Shown piece after piece: positions 14,901 to 25,655 of a stretch of DNA of 64,000 nucleotides (its first letter is position 1; each line of letters begins with the position of its first letter). The position numbers and the translations under genes were made by a program. Source of the DNA: Rhyzopertha dominica (lineage: Eukaryota; Arthropoda; Insecta; Coleoptera; Bostrichidae). The notes under the pieces are model-generated. The model was given only the letters and a program-made list of their open reading frames with translations. It was not told where the DNA came from and did no database searches. The stretch is from NCBI GenBank assembly GCA_025024175.1, contig QCXZ01000064.1, positions 21,882,286-21,946,285 on the forward strand. The letters run 5' to 3'.

Positions 14901-15546
14901 AGCTCAAGAATGGCAGTTTTGATAAAATGTTAAATGCACATTTAAAATTTTAGGTTGCGGTACAATTTGGAATATCTGTCCAACTTATGTTCTGACACAT
15001 AGATAAAGACTTGTCTATGTTCTGACATAAATCGGAAAGTTTATGGCAATACCCTACACAAAACAAAGGAACACAAAATGGAATTGGAGGAGAAATCCAT
15101 CCACTTTTTTTAAAGCAATATTTGGTTATGGCATTTATTAACCATAACACCATAAGACCTAAGACAATGGAAAAAAGTAGGTATACAAACAACAATACGC
15201 AGCAACAATAATTACTGCCAAAGTGACGGATGTTGCTTTTTGTGTGGATTGTTGGTTATTTTTCCTTCTCGAAGAAAATTATTACATGGTAAACTTACCA
15301 AAGTATTTTTGAATAACGCAGATTCGATAATGTTGTACTGATAGTCTCTGAGTGGGTAGTTTGTTGGATAAATCCATGTTTCACCAGCTTGTTTGTCGAA
15401 ACCTTCTGTCTCACGATCTGTGCTCAAGTTTGAATTTTCAATACTAGGGACCAATATTTATTTAGACATGAAAGGTATAAGAACCACCCACCTACATACC
15501 TTTGAACATTTGTATTTTTGTTTGATTTTGCTTTAACTTTGGGCAT
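2915..15546 (-). CDS. FANCM: FANCM-like DNA helicase, 12 exons, 3' end not found
   Basis: FANCM is the SF2 helicase/translocase that remodels stalled forks and recruits the Fanconi anaemia machinery in the nucleus. Exons read on the minus strand, all with GT-AG borders and matching phases: 15546-15500, 15443-15299, 12528-12082, 12028-11879, 10697-10573, 10521-10409, 8890-8769, 8720-8496, 8440-8042, 7986-7872, 3311-3129, 3076-2915. They give at least 744 residues. Motifs seen: Walker A TGLGKT (about 69-74), DEAH (170-173), SATPG (201-205), the insert between the two helicase lobes, and motif VI QRMGRTGRKR (504-513). The NPRM..KMFIT segment after motif VI also fits FANCM. The start ATG at 15546 opens a 15-codon exon followed by a 56-bp intron. 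Exons 11-12 are low-complexity and are assigned by phase only. Exon 12 ends in phase 1 with a good donor, so more coding sequence is expected at lower coordinates, but none was found that fits. Confidence 0.87.
3780..4640 (-). pseudogene. Decayed mariner-type (DDE/IS630) transposase in FANCM intron 10
   Basis: Read on the minus strand, scattered frames match one transposase from N to C terminus: a DESTF block near 4300, a block ending LNAWIGILGPSF near 4170, an ADGA-like PHDAATVRHF block near 4030, and PDLTPLDFF near 3930. Stops and frameshifts separate them. The order fits a Tc1/mariner-superfamily enzyme related to the one at 54.7-55.8 kb. It is a dead copy. Terminal repeats were not identified with confidence; a possible end with CACCTGGTATATA lies near 5110. 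Confidence 0.65.
5650..5970 (+). pseudogene. Second mariner-type transposase relic in FANCM intron 10
   Basis: The plus strand reads MWLQQDGAA, then a degenerate W-IG-GG...WPIQS block, then an FG..C stretch with interrupting stops. This is the second-catalytic-D to PDLTP region of the same broad transposase superfamily as the 3780-4640 relic, but on the opposite strand and even more decayed. No ends or target duplication were found. Confidence 0.5.
6328..6580 (+). pseudogene. Degenerate THAP-domain fragment
   Basis: The open frame contains CAVKNCSSK, ITFHHFPRED and a final VCGEYFLPNCF, in the order of a THAP zinc finger (C-x4-C ... HFP ... C-x2-H-F). The invariant C-x2-H is damaged (CGEYF) and the conserved tryptophan is missing, so zinc binding should be lost. 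THAP domains occur in P-type transposases and in host proteins derived from them. Likely a transposon remnant in FANCM intron 10. Confidence 0.55.
7398..7592. repeat. Inverted-repeat element with hammerhead-like motif
   Basis: Outer arms of about 40 bp (near 7400-7442 and 7550-7590) are inverted copies containing GATAGATCGCTGTC. Between them, minus-strand 7510-7471 reads TTTGACAAAG, a stem TTAC..GTAA, then CGAAACGTC. This is the layout of a hammerhead ribozyme with the GAAACGTC junction, but the CTGATGA box is mutated. Confidence 0.45.
8891..10408. other. FANCM intron 6; possible Penelope-like fragment
   Basis: Mostly AT-rich. The end near 9960-10330 has higher GC. Minus-strand 10086-10031 carries CCTGATGG, an internal hairpin AGCTCTG..CAGAGC and GCCGAAAT, resembling a decayed hammerhead of the Penelope type. 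The open frame at 9582-9929 (+) has no recognisable domain. Confidence 0.35.
12529..15298. other. FANCM intron 2, with mariner-related repeat at 13397-14310
   Basis: This intron separates the exon ending NTL from the Walker A exon. At 13396 it contains TACAGGGTGATTCAC, a Tc1/mariner-like tip. Two or three imperfect repeats follow (near 13870, 14040, 14180), each with AAATAGAACGGTAT..GTAGG.TATTA, a phrase also found inside the arms of the 53.8-56.9 kb element. No opposite terminus was found, so it is a truncated or rearranged relative. The rest is featureless. Confidence 0.5.
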
Positions 15547-17166
15547 GCTAAGGAGGCAAACGAATAGGTTAGCATAATAAACGAATTAACAAAATACACC
15601 TTTCGAACGCTAGTAAGTAAGATTTCTTGATATAAACGAAAACTGTAATAACCACGATCACTAACGATTAAAAAACTTAAATAAATAAGCAGAAAACACC
15701 ATATCACTATGCACAATAGCCAATACACATGATCGATATCTGACAGCCGACAGCTTTTCAAAAACAAAAAAAAAGTTCGCGCCAGTATGAATGTACAAGG
15801 TGTCCCAGTCTATGTGCGGAATTTCTAGTCGGCCCATCCATACATACAAAAAGTAGGTAGAAATTTTCTCTTCTGAGATTGAAGAAAAAACTAAGTATCA
15901 ATATAGGTAATTTAAGAAAAAATCTTTTTAGAATTGCGTTTTTAAATAATTCTGTTAACTGATTTGAAAACCAGAAAAACCGGGATAACAGTTATCTTTG
16001 TCAGAACGAAAACCGGCACCGAATCGAAAAAATATCTGTTTTGGTTGAGTAAGTACCTATACATATAAAACACGCACGTAACAGAAAATCAGAACCAAAC
16101 TGATATATTTTATGCTAATTAAACCCGAAAAAATAAGGTTCCAAGAACAGAATTTGTCAGATTGATTTCTTTTACTAAGGCACCTTTTGTTACCTGAATT
16201 TTATTATTCAATTGATTTATACAGTAAAAGGGGCTGTTTTACTTTATTTATAAATGTCAGTTTAAATGTTTTTAGGTAAATAGAAATTATGCTAGCACTA
16301 ATTATCATTTAAAATATGGTCTCTTTGTATTTTAACACTAGTATGGATTAAAGTAGCACTTTAGGCACTGTGTTGTCATATAACTTGATTATTTTGGCAA
16401 GCACATGCCAATTTACATAGGTAGGAAAATTATCTTTACGTTTTGTTTTTATTGTAGTTTTTTTTATGGAAATCTACCTACCAGCAAACCTAAATGCAAA
16501 ATGGAACTGATATTGCTTATTTGATCTAAAAAGGTATATATAAATAAAAATTATTAAAGGATTAGTATCAAACACTGTATGGTCTTTGTTAATTATAACA
16601 AATAGATTACTTAATTCTATCTAGATAATATAACAAGTCAAAAGTTAGAATGTCAAAAAGATATAAGTAGAAAAGTAGATGGCAGTGTCAGCAATAAACT
16701 AACATGATAATAAAGCCACCTACCTGCCATTATGGGTACTACTTACTAAAGGAAGTGTCTAGTGGAGTTATTCATAGATGAGAAGAAAAAAAAACCAGTT
16801 CTATGAAATGCTGTCTAAACTAGATATAAATTACACTGTTGGTTGCAGTCTGACAACATACCTAGTATAGACATGCATTTTAATATAAAAGGTAATAAGG
16901 TTGTGCACATCTATCAAATCGGTCTTTTTTACAAAGCTTTCCTATAAATTTAAGCTTATTGTCTGTAATATTTAGATGACGAGAATAGAAAAAAGAAAGT
17001 AAATAGTAAAACAACCAATACTTACAGAGAAAAAATTTATTAGTATGTCACCTACTTATATTTTACATGTTATTATCTAATACAATTATCTAATATAAAT
17101 AATCACGACATGGAATAATTAATAGTTCAGTAGATACAAAAGTACACATCGTTGCTTTAAATAGCT
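15547..17166. other. Intergenic stretch between TMEM50 and FANCM
   Basis: About 1.6 kb between two co-oriented genes. It should hold the TMEM50 3' UTR at the right end and the FANCM promoter at the left end. No TATA box or repeat stands out. A GGTGTCCCAGTC phrase at about 15800 resembles mariner tips but has no partner. Confidence 0.4.
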
Positions 17167-19601
17167 TTAGTTTAGCCATACATCCTCAGATCTGCCAAAT
17201 TTAAAAATTAGTGATGCAATAAATATGAATGTGTTTTGCAGGAAAAGACCAACTCCAGGCCAACTGCGGGTACCTGAAAATTAAAAAATACCAAATTATA
17301 TAAGCAATAACAATAAAAGTTATTTTGAAATTAAAATATTTTCTTTTACTGACAGTGATGAAACAATAGTGTTAACATTTTCAAAGCCATTATATAGCAG
17401 TTGGCACATTATGAGCATGGAAAATAACAAGCAAAACAGAAAATTATTTTGGACGATGTTCAAGCATTGTATAATGTTTGATTTTATTTGAAATGTAAAT
17501 AACATGAGTGTGACAACTGTTATTTTCACTGTTTCAACAACTACACAAGGTATTTGTAACATTTTCATAATAAATAGGCCGAACAGCCCACCACCCTTGT
17601 CAAACTAAGTCCACATGCCGCCAACAAGGGACCATTTTGTGTACATTTTGTCACATCAAACTATGTTTGTATTTTGTTTTGTCCTTTTGGTAGAAATTTA
17701 GCATTAGAGGTAGTAAAAGTTCTTAACAGGTGTTGTATCATTTAGTTATGTTTACATGTATTTTCTATCCACTGGGTAACATGGCACGCTTGTGTTATAC
17801 AAAAACAAGTAAGTATGCTTTCCTTGACAGTTGATGTCAATCTAATTATAAAAATAAAATGCAGACCATTATTACATGAGATTAGCCAGTGTTTTTATTA
17901 AAAGTTACAACAACAGGCATAATGTTATGGTTATTATGGCATAACTATCCTGAATATCCCAAAGTAAATGGTTTTATAAACGCTTAAATTTAAAAAACTA
18001 CCCCATTTGAATATTTACTGTCTTGCCTGTTATTATGCTTTATGCTCTTACAAAGATCTATAAATATGTAGGTATATGATGATGATTATCATTCTGAAAA
18101 CAACTCGTAATACCTACCTTCACCCAGAAAGTTAGCAAATAAAATCCAGCAAGCTGCAATTACTGATGCAAAACCCATTACAAATCCCAGAAACAACCAT
18201 ACTCTGGCTGCTCGTGGTCCAAAAAATCCCCCTTCATAGACATCTCCTCTGATCTAAAAGGCATAATTTTACATTACACTTGAGAATATTCTAATGTTTC
18301 ATAATCCATAAGTTGCTTTAAGATTTAATATTAGGCTTTTTAAGATTACGTCATCCAATATGGCGTCCAGGGGGCAAAAATCGCACGCATGGGACGCGCC
18401 TGCGAAACCCTGGAAAGGGACGCGTGGCTGATAGAGTTGGGTCCTTCATGACCAAGTCATTCAAATTGAATGACTCATGCCTTGATTTGGCTCACAGGTA
18501 ATGAATCAGCGTCGTTCGTGCGTCGTACATGGTTAACGGCTGACGACAGCACACGACGAGAAAACAGCATGACAGCATATTTATATGCTGTGGCGAGACA
18601 GGAGACACCGCTGACACTTTCAATTCACGATCCTTATGAACGACTTGAATGATCCGAATCTACGCGATTGATTGAATGATTTGAATTTAATCGAATGTCC
18701 CAGCTCTAGCGACTGACGTTGGCATTAAGTAATAAGGTTTCTATGACAGCGCGCTAGAAGCTGCATCGTTTTGAAATTTGCCCCCTGGCAGTCGCTCAAA
18801 AGTCACGTGTTCTAAAAAGCCTAATTGCGTTAGCATTAATCTGCAAAATTCGACATGTGTCGAAACGTCAAGTTCTAATAACCAACGTGGAAACCAGCCC
18901 GGAAAACAACATGTCATCGACAACAACCACGGAAGCCTTCAAACCAAAATCTACAAGATTCATTTTCAAATTTAACATTAATTAAAATTTTAAAAGTATA
19001 GCAAGTAAAATTAGCTAATATACTAGCTTTTAGCCCCAGTTTGATAATAAATATGTCGAAATCTGAGTCTTTTTGGGTTAGACCGTGTCTATTTTCAGAA
19101 AAAAGTCGACGTTTCGCCCACACTTGCAAGGGGCATCATCAGGACAGGAATGAGGAGTATGGAATATGGTACAAACCTAAAGCGAGAAACATGTCCGAAC
19201 TGAACCAAATCCCATTGGGATCCTGAGCTAACCCAAAAAGACTAAGATTTCAATTGACATCGTAACCTTATTGTGTTGATCTAGTATTCTACTACATAAT
19301 TCACACTATAACATACCAAAACATTTGATACAGAGTTAACCATTACTAGGGATAAAGTACCAACGACACCACACATATGATAACCTGCTGCTATTGAACC
19401 TGGGTAAACACTAGCTGCATCGATTAACATCCACCACCCAGTAAAAAACTGCAATAAACATTTCTATAACATCAACAAATAAAGGATACTTAATGTGACT
19501 ACCAGAAAGCCAGAAAGTAAGGAAGCAATTGCATTTCTTTTATCTCCACCTTCAAACCATACACAAGGTGGAATGTTTATGTTTTCGAAACAGTTAACCA
19601 T
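17167..19601 (-). CDS. TMEM50A: TMEM50-type four-helix membrane protein, complete
   Basis: TMEM50A/B proteins are small four-pass proteins of the endoplasmic reticulum and endosomal membranes; their molecular role is poorly known. Four exons on the minus strand: 19601-19503, 19448-19317, 18253-18118, 17273-17167 (stop TAA at 17167-17169). All borders are GT-AG and the phases fit. The 157 codons match the usual family length. Family signatures are visible: WFEGGDKRNAIAS near the N-terminus, FFTGWW with IDAA in helix 1, CGVVGT in helix 2, RGDVYEGG in the loop, WLFLGF to CWILF in helix 3, and the C-terminal FKFGRSEDVW. A possible AATAAA lies near 17037-17044. The gene is on the same strand as FANCM, about 1.6 kb upstream of it. 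Intron 2 carries a hAT MITE and a hammerhead-like motif. Confidence 0.92.
18432..18708. mobile_element. hAT-type MITE in TMEM50 intron 2
   Basis: The ends TAGAGTTGGG and CCCAGCTCTA are inverted copies of a hAT-like tip. The flanks GTGGCTGA (18424-18431) and GCGACTGA (18709-18716) match at 6 of 8 positions, a plausible aged 8-bp target duplication. The 277-bp interior has repeated ATTCAAAT/GAATGA phrases and no transposase. Confidence 0.6.
19105..19148 (-). ncRNA. Hammerhead-ribozyme-like motif in TMEM50 intron 2 (sense strand)
   Basis: On the minus strand: CTGATGA, then a hairpin GCCC..GGGC with one extra T at its base, then GAAACGTC followed by GAC. The CTGANGA and GAAA boxes are intact. 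ACGT gives the minimal helix III seen in Penelope-type hammerheads. Stem I is only GTC/GAC, so activity alone is doubtful. The motif lies on the transcribed strand of TMEM50. Confidence 0.5.
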
Positions 19602-20930
19602 GGTTTTAACCTTATCTTTCAATAAAGTTAACAATAATGAAAAAACAAAAGATATTCTAATAAATAGTCAGAAAAACGCTGCCACTGGATTATGAGAAAC
19701 ANACACCAGTTACGAGGTAAAAGGGAANACGAAACAGGATAAACCTGTATGTATTGTATATGTCAATGGCAACAACCCAACAACACAATAATGGAGTGAA
19801 CAGAGTGAATCAGTGAATGACGTATGACGTAAAGGATAGGATAGGGATGGCGATCATGTATAGCTGTATCGTATCTTATGTTCTTTACGTAATGAAAACA
19901 AATTCAACAGAATTTCTGATGTATAATAAAATACGATTTCTGTGATGAATTCTCAAGCATATCATGATAAAATTTTGTATAATACCATTAGTATTAACTT
20001 TATATAAAGGAGTACAATTCGGGGTTTCAGGGTCTTTTCAGTCCATGCTGAAGTGGTAACATTTTCCTTTAAAAATAAAACTGAGGGTAACCTTTACATG
20101 AAGTACCTATATGAATGTAACTCTGTATTACAATTCTACTATAATTTGATATACAATCAAAAACACCTCTATATTTCGAATTATAGTTATTGTAATAAAT
20201 TAATGTTTTGATTGTATTAATACCAGTCGACCACATAATTTAATTCGCTTAAGATTTTATAGTATAATATATATGGATATTTTGAAATAAATTTATAGAT
20301 TTGCTAAAGTTTTACTGATCATTCATGGTTCTTATTTATATTGTTTTGTATTGTTATACCAACCTAATCGCAAATCGCAGTTACCTTAAATTGCCATCCC
20401 TATAATGACGTCATCGCCACAATGCTATAAAATCGTCCCATAACGAACGTTACTCATAATTTTTCAAGATCAATTATTTTTTACCTAGAAAATCACTGGA
20501 GATCATAATCATGCTACAACTAACAGAGCCGGCGTGAGGGCGTGGCGAAAGAGGCTTTTGCCACGGGCGCAATCAATCTAGGGGCGCAAAATCTGAAATT
20601 TTTAATTAAAAATAATGATTTCCTTGACAGCAAGCTCTGTATTTCAGAGTGTCATATAGGATGGGTTCTACAATTTTGGGCGTCAAATAGGTAGTTAACG
20701 CTACCAAAGATTACGCCATTTTGGAAGTAATTGTTTTTTTTCAGCGTTTTCCAATCATTTTGTTCGTGATCGTGACAAAAACCATCAATTCGAAACATAA
20801 CCAATAAATATCTATGAAGAACATTATTAATGCTCGTAGCATTGTTTTGTTTACATTGCGTGCCCCGCGGCGTTAGTTATTGTGATTGTGATTTTGTTCT
20901 CTGCTTGCACGACTTATTTCTTAGTTTTAT
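19602..20930. other. TMEM50 upstream region and AT-rich flank
   Basis: This should contain the TMEM50 promoter and 5' UTR; no TATA box is evident. A GC-rich island at about 20525-20590 begins with CAGAGCCGGCG and may be a mobile-element end, but the paired end and target duplication could not be established. Otherwise nothing is recognised. Confidence 0.35.
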
Positions 20931-20954
20931 TTGGTAGTTTGATTAATTTTAGTT

Positions 20955-20999
20955 ATGAGTTGTATAGTTAAAGAGTGTACATCGAATAAACGTTCGAAG
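20955..20999 (+). pseudogene. THAP-domain first exon fragment
   Basis: An ATG opens MSCIVKECTSNKRS...VSLHK, which fits the N-terminal C-x4-C and S-x-H-K of THAP domains. It is followed at once by GTAAAT, a plausible donor splitting the domain before the expected FP. No following exon was found. It may be a relic or the first exon of a THAP-bearing element. Confidence 0.45.
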
Positions 21000-21580
21000 T
21001 CGCAAGATGTCTCCCTGCATAAGTAAATATTATAATCCTTAATAAATTTTTCGAAGTAACTATTTGTTATAATTATATATTTTTAAATATTATTTAGTAC
21101 CATTTACACTGCAAAATAAGTTTAGATAAATTTTTCATTTTTATAGGTATACATAAAGTTCTTTAATTTAAAAAAAAGTACTGCCATTTGACAACACTGT
21201 CTAATTTTTGACGTTTCTGTGGACAATATGGCGACCATTACAGTGTCTCAGCTGAATTGGGATGCGCAGTCGGCCTATGCGTGTTCTCCCCACTATATTT
21301 CTCTGCCAACAACTAACAGTTTGGAAAGCTGTGCTATACTTGAGTACAAATACTTAAAGTGTGTACTAAAGTATTTGGATAGTTACTTTTTTGTGGCTAT
21401 AACTATATATATTTATAATATATTTAACATTTCAAAGTTCAACTTCTGTAACTACTCTAACTACTTATGACTTATGAGTTAGATTTAGTTTTAATCATTT
21501 TAATATCACGGTGCGGACTAATTACAAAACATGACTGATTTATAAATGCAATAAAATACTATTGATGAAATAATAGTATG

Positions 21581-22448
21581 TAGAGATGTGTCAGTCTGTT
21601 CGCACCCGTTCCATGAATCCGGATCAGCAAGTGGAGCCGTTGGATCCGAATCCACCCGCTGAATCGGTCCGGCTCCGGATCCAGTTTTGTTAGCTACTGC
21701 TGGTCTTTGTCAACGGCGGAGCCAAGTCATCTGTCCGTGTCTGCGATGTGAACCGTGTATACTGGAACCGACTGACTCCGACTTTGAGCCGTGAGATTTA
21801 CTTGCGTGGTTTATTTTATTCGATTGTCTCTTTCGAATGAATACTTAATTTAATTTGTTTAATCTTTAAATAAAAATGTAACTTGCCTAAAAATGTTTCG
21901 TTTTGTGTAGGCAAAAGCATTAAATTTATTTGCATTTATAATGATTTTATATATTTATATTTAAGTGCATACAACCACATTAAAAAATACTTTTCAGCAA
22001 TTTTATATTGTATATTTACTTACTTGCATATTAAAAAAATCGGATCCAAAATTTACAATGCAGTGAAATGCTATGAAATTAAAATAAATGTAGTTTTTAT
22101 AAATATACCCATTTGGCATTTCATTTCAACTCAGATTAATCTAAACTGGGATCTTTTAATAGGTGTGTGTAATATGATTAAAGTAAGTAAAGCAATGTGA
22201 ACAAATGAAATTGCAGTAGGATGCAGTCATAAAGTATTGAATGCTTAATGCTAAAGCCCAACTAAGTCTACGCCTTTCGGATCCACTGCACTGGTTCCAC
22301 TGAAGAATCGGTGTCGAACATGTAATTTGATACATATCGTTTCACTTCGTGTCGGACCCACTGGAACGGGTCCGATGGATCGGGTCCGCAAGTTGCTCGG
22401 ATCCGGTTGAACCGGATCCATCTGCGGTTGCCGGACTGCCCAACTCTA
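21581..22448. mobile_element. hAT-type non-autonomous element, 868 bp
   Basis: The termini TAGAGATGTGTCAGTC and GACTGCCCAACTCTA are imperfect inverted repeats of hAT type. They are flanked by a perfect 8-bp duplication ATAGTATG (21573-21580 and 22449-22456). Both ends are GC-rich with repeated GGATCC/TCCGG phrases; the interior is AT-rich with only unrecognised open frames. It carries no transposase and is probably mobilised in trans. Confidence 0.8.
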
Positions 22449-22563
22449 ATAGTATGAGATTAAGTTATTGATAAATATAGATATATATAAAGAAAAGAAA
22501 AAGTATGCATGTGTAAAAAATATGTTAATCTAATACCCTAGTATCAATTGTATTTTTTATACA

Positions 22564-23330
22564 TGTCGGAGGAAAAGGAGTTTCACTTGGATTTGCCCCG
22601 CCTGCCACTCATTTTTTTAAATCAATCCCACTTCAATAAATCGTGTTATGATCCCTAGAATTGCGCCGAATTTCGGTTATCAAACTCCTCGAGCCGATCA
22701 CGTGCAGTGTCTTTCCTAATTCAACTGTTAATTAGACTTTTGACTCACGCCATATCTAAATAGTTTTGTTTGTTACAAATCGCAACATATAAAAAGGGTC
22801 CGTCGGCTCCGCGCTCTACTATTTCTACTATTTCTGCTATTTCTGTTATTTCAAGTTTGTACTAAGTTCATTGTATTTTAGTAACTTATAATAAAACGCT
22901 TAAAAGTACACTTCGAGTTTTACATCAAGAATCTTCTACATCAACCACACCTGGGCAACAACAATCGTCACAAAACCATTTTTGTTAGGTAATACCATAA
23001 CAAAATAATTTATTTCACAAACTGACGTGACAATCCACCACCAACGCGTCAAAACCACCCCGAATGTCCAAAATACTGCTTTAACACCCAAGTACGTCTT
23101 TTCGGTTCTATTTTCGACGGTTGGTGACGTTTTGCCCGACAAGCATTCTTGCCTGCGTGTTTAGTTCATAACGATTACCTAAGCATAAACAAATATCAGC
23201 CCAAAGGCGGTACATAAGATCTAATAATAACAAAAGGGGTCGAATCTCCGTAAATCGGAACCTTGGCGCCGACATTCATTATCTACTCTACTACCCACCA
23301 AGAGGAATTGTAAGTAATAAACTATTTTAA
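22564..23330 (+). mobile_element. Possible LTR-retroelement fragment or solo LTR
   Basis: The stretch has promoter-like TATAAAAAGGG at about 22788, a pyrimidine-rich (CTATTT)n run, and AATAAAAC near 22891, an arrangement common in LTRs. A GGCGCC near 23267 could belong to a primer site. No matching second LTR or target duplication was found, so this rests on composition and signals only. Confidence 0.25.
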
Positions 23331-23627
23331 TACAGCGTTTGCATGTCAGCATTGTTAATCGTTAATTTTGTAATTTTAGGAAGAAATAACGAATTTGTGT
23401 AGCATTTTGTATCCACTTGCAAAAGATGGCGCTGATGCTCACGCATACCTATATGAAGTCCTTAGATAAATATCTATGTAGGGCACTGATCTCTACATAA
23501 CTGGATGTCGCTTACGTACCAAAATGCATGTAAATTATTTGTGATAGATTTAAGCCACTTTAGCGCCTAGCCGCTGGTCCTTGTACTAAAATTTTGACAA
23601 AGGTTCGCTTCTGCGGTAAATATAACG

Positions 23628-23837
23628 TTAATAATATAATAATTATAACACTTGGTAATGTTTCAGATTTTATTGAGTTTAACCTCTTACATGTTTCGGC
23701 TTATTAGGCCTTTCTCAAAGAGTTTACAAAACGTTTTGTATACTGTTTGAGATAGGCCTAATAAGCCGAAACATGTAAGAGGTTAAACTCAATAAAATCT
23801 GAAACATTACCAAGTGTTATAATTATTATATTATTAA
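23628..23837. repeat. 210-bp foldback repeat with hammerhead-like arms
   Basis: Two arms of about 105 bp meet at CAAAACGTTTTG with almost no loop and differ at only a few positions. Each arm read outward carries a hairpin GGC..GCC followed by GAAACATGTA. This resembles the second half of a hammerhead with an ACATGT helix III. The CTGANGA box is replaced by TTGAGAA or TTGAGAT, so catalysis is unlikely. Confidence 0.8.
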
Positions 23838-23964
23838 TAAAATGTTTCATTTAGCGCCGTCAAACAAGTCAATTGAAGTTATATAACGTTAATGATTGAC
23901 GGTTAAAATCGTGAACTCATCATCTGTCTGCAGATTTCCAAAAGATGATCGTTGTAGTGTTTGA

Positions 23965-25291
23965 TAGTGTTGTCAATATTGTAATGATTCGTTACTCAGT
24001 AATCGTTACTTCACAAGAATCGAAGTAATCGATTACCAGTTGTGAACAGTAGTCGTTACACGATTACTACGATTACTGCTCATATACCGATATTCTGCAG
24101 TGCCGCAGCACAGCACAGTCATGCGATAGCGAGTAACGACTACGACGAATAATGAGTAAGGAAAGAGTCAGTTCGGATTCGATAGGTTACGACTGAAGTA
24201 AGATACGTGGATCGATTGTAGATAAAGTAGAAGGTAGTTAAAGGCGGGGAAAAGTAGTTTTTAGTCTTCTAGCTTACAAAATAAAGATTCTAAAGGTCGC
24301 GTTGAGAAATAAGTTTAAAAATATTATGGTCCAGGTAAACGTTGTTAATTTTGTTTTTCCATTTGCATTTAATAATTATTTGCTCTGCTTCTGTTACAGT
24401 AAAAGTGAAACCGTCTGACAAAATCTTACTACCTACACCAAAAATAATTATTAATATAATAAATATTGTTAGTGCCTTACTAAACGCATACAATAATTTA
24501 GTTTGTGGTATCCTTAATGTTTGTTTTTTCTTTTAAATACAAGAATACCACTAACGAAAAATACTCCATCGCAGTTATTACTGACGCATTTGCTTAATGT
24601 GTATATATTTGATAAAACTTTATTATCTCCTTAACACCAAAATTAATCTTGTTGACGGCAAAATAATAGTTATAATAAGAATAATATAGGAAATCCCATG
24701 TCAATTACTGATGTAATAACGCTGTTTCTATAACTACATCGAAAGAAAAAAATGAGTGAACCATTTTATGTGCATATTTTTGCATATATACCTACCTTTC
24801 ATTTTTACTCTAACAATATTATGTACATTTGCCGTTGTACTTCTTTGGTTATTTTTTGCAGAAAAAAGGTGTACCTATTAAAATTTACGTACTAAAACTT
24901 TATCTAGTCTGAACACACATCCCGATTTCACTATATATCATACATAAAATGTATTTCTCATTGCTTTTATTTTTAATTATATATAATTACATAAAAACTT
25001 CATAATTTTTATGCGCCTTCGTTTTAAAGTAGGTACCTACTTATTAAATTTCAAACGCAGCTGCAATAATCGTACATATTCGCGTGGAATACAGTACCTT
25101 CCGTAACCGCGGTTACTTTACGAATAACGATTATTAGTGCAAGACTGTAACGTACTCCTCCCGTATTCTGAAATGGCAACACGAATGTGTTACCGCTGAG
25201 TAATCGTTAACGAGTACGAAGTAACGATTACTAGTTATACCAGTAACGAGTAATCGCGATTACATAAAAGTAATCGGATTTGACATCACTA
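23965..25291. mobile_element. hAT-type non-autonomous element, 1327 bp
   Basis: The ends TAGTGTTGTCAA and TTTGACATCACTA are inverted. They are flanked by a perfect 8-bp duplication GTGTTTGA (23957-23964 and 25292-25299). The terminal 100-200 bp on both sides are rich in GTAACGATTACT phrases. The interior is AT-rich and encodes nothing recognisable. Confidence 0.82.
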
Positions 25292-25655
25292 GTGTTTGAG
25301 TAAGAAACATGTGCCGTACAAACTGGATGTTACGTTTACTCATAACCATATTAAGGATCTAACCTAAAATTTGAACGCGCCGTTAAATTGATAGTACGAG
25401 CACAGAAAAATAATACAACCAGAATAAGCACTCTGGGTGTGAGGAAGGGTCCGCGCATTTTCAATCCGCCATGTTTTGTGGATACTGACACTGACTGGCA
25501 AATGTCAACGGCTCACCGCCGTTAAACGATTACACACGTGTAAAGTAAATTACCTACTTTAACTTTTAGTTTTGTATGTTTTTATTACTTTTGGGTGATT
25601 GTTATAATTTATAATAATGCAACGTAGAGTTGGCGAACGTGTTTGTGGCTTTGTG

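Noticed and set aside
15212..15454. Start of FANCM at the open frame beginning at 15454
   Set aside because: That codon is TTG preceded by an in-frame stop. A CCTAG acceptor at 15444 joined to the ATG exon at 15546-15500 gives a better, in-phase start.
20522..20650. hAT-like element with CAGAGC tips
   Set aside because: The tips are short and the flanking octamers do not match, so borders cannot be supported.
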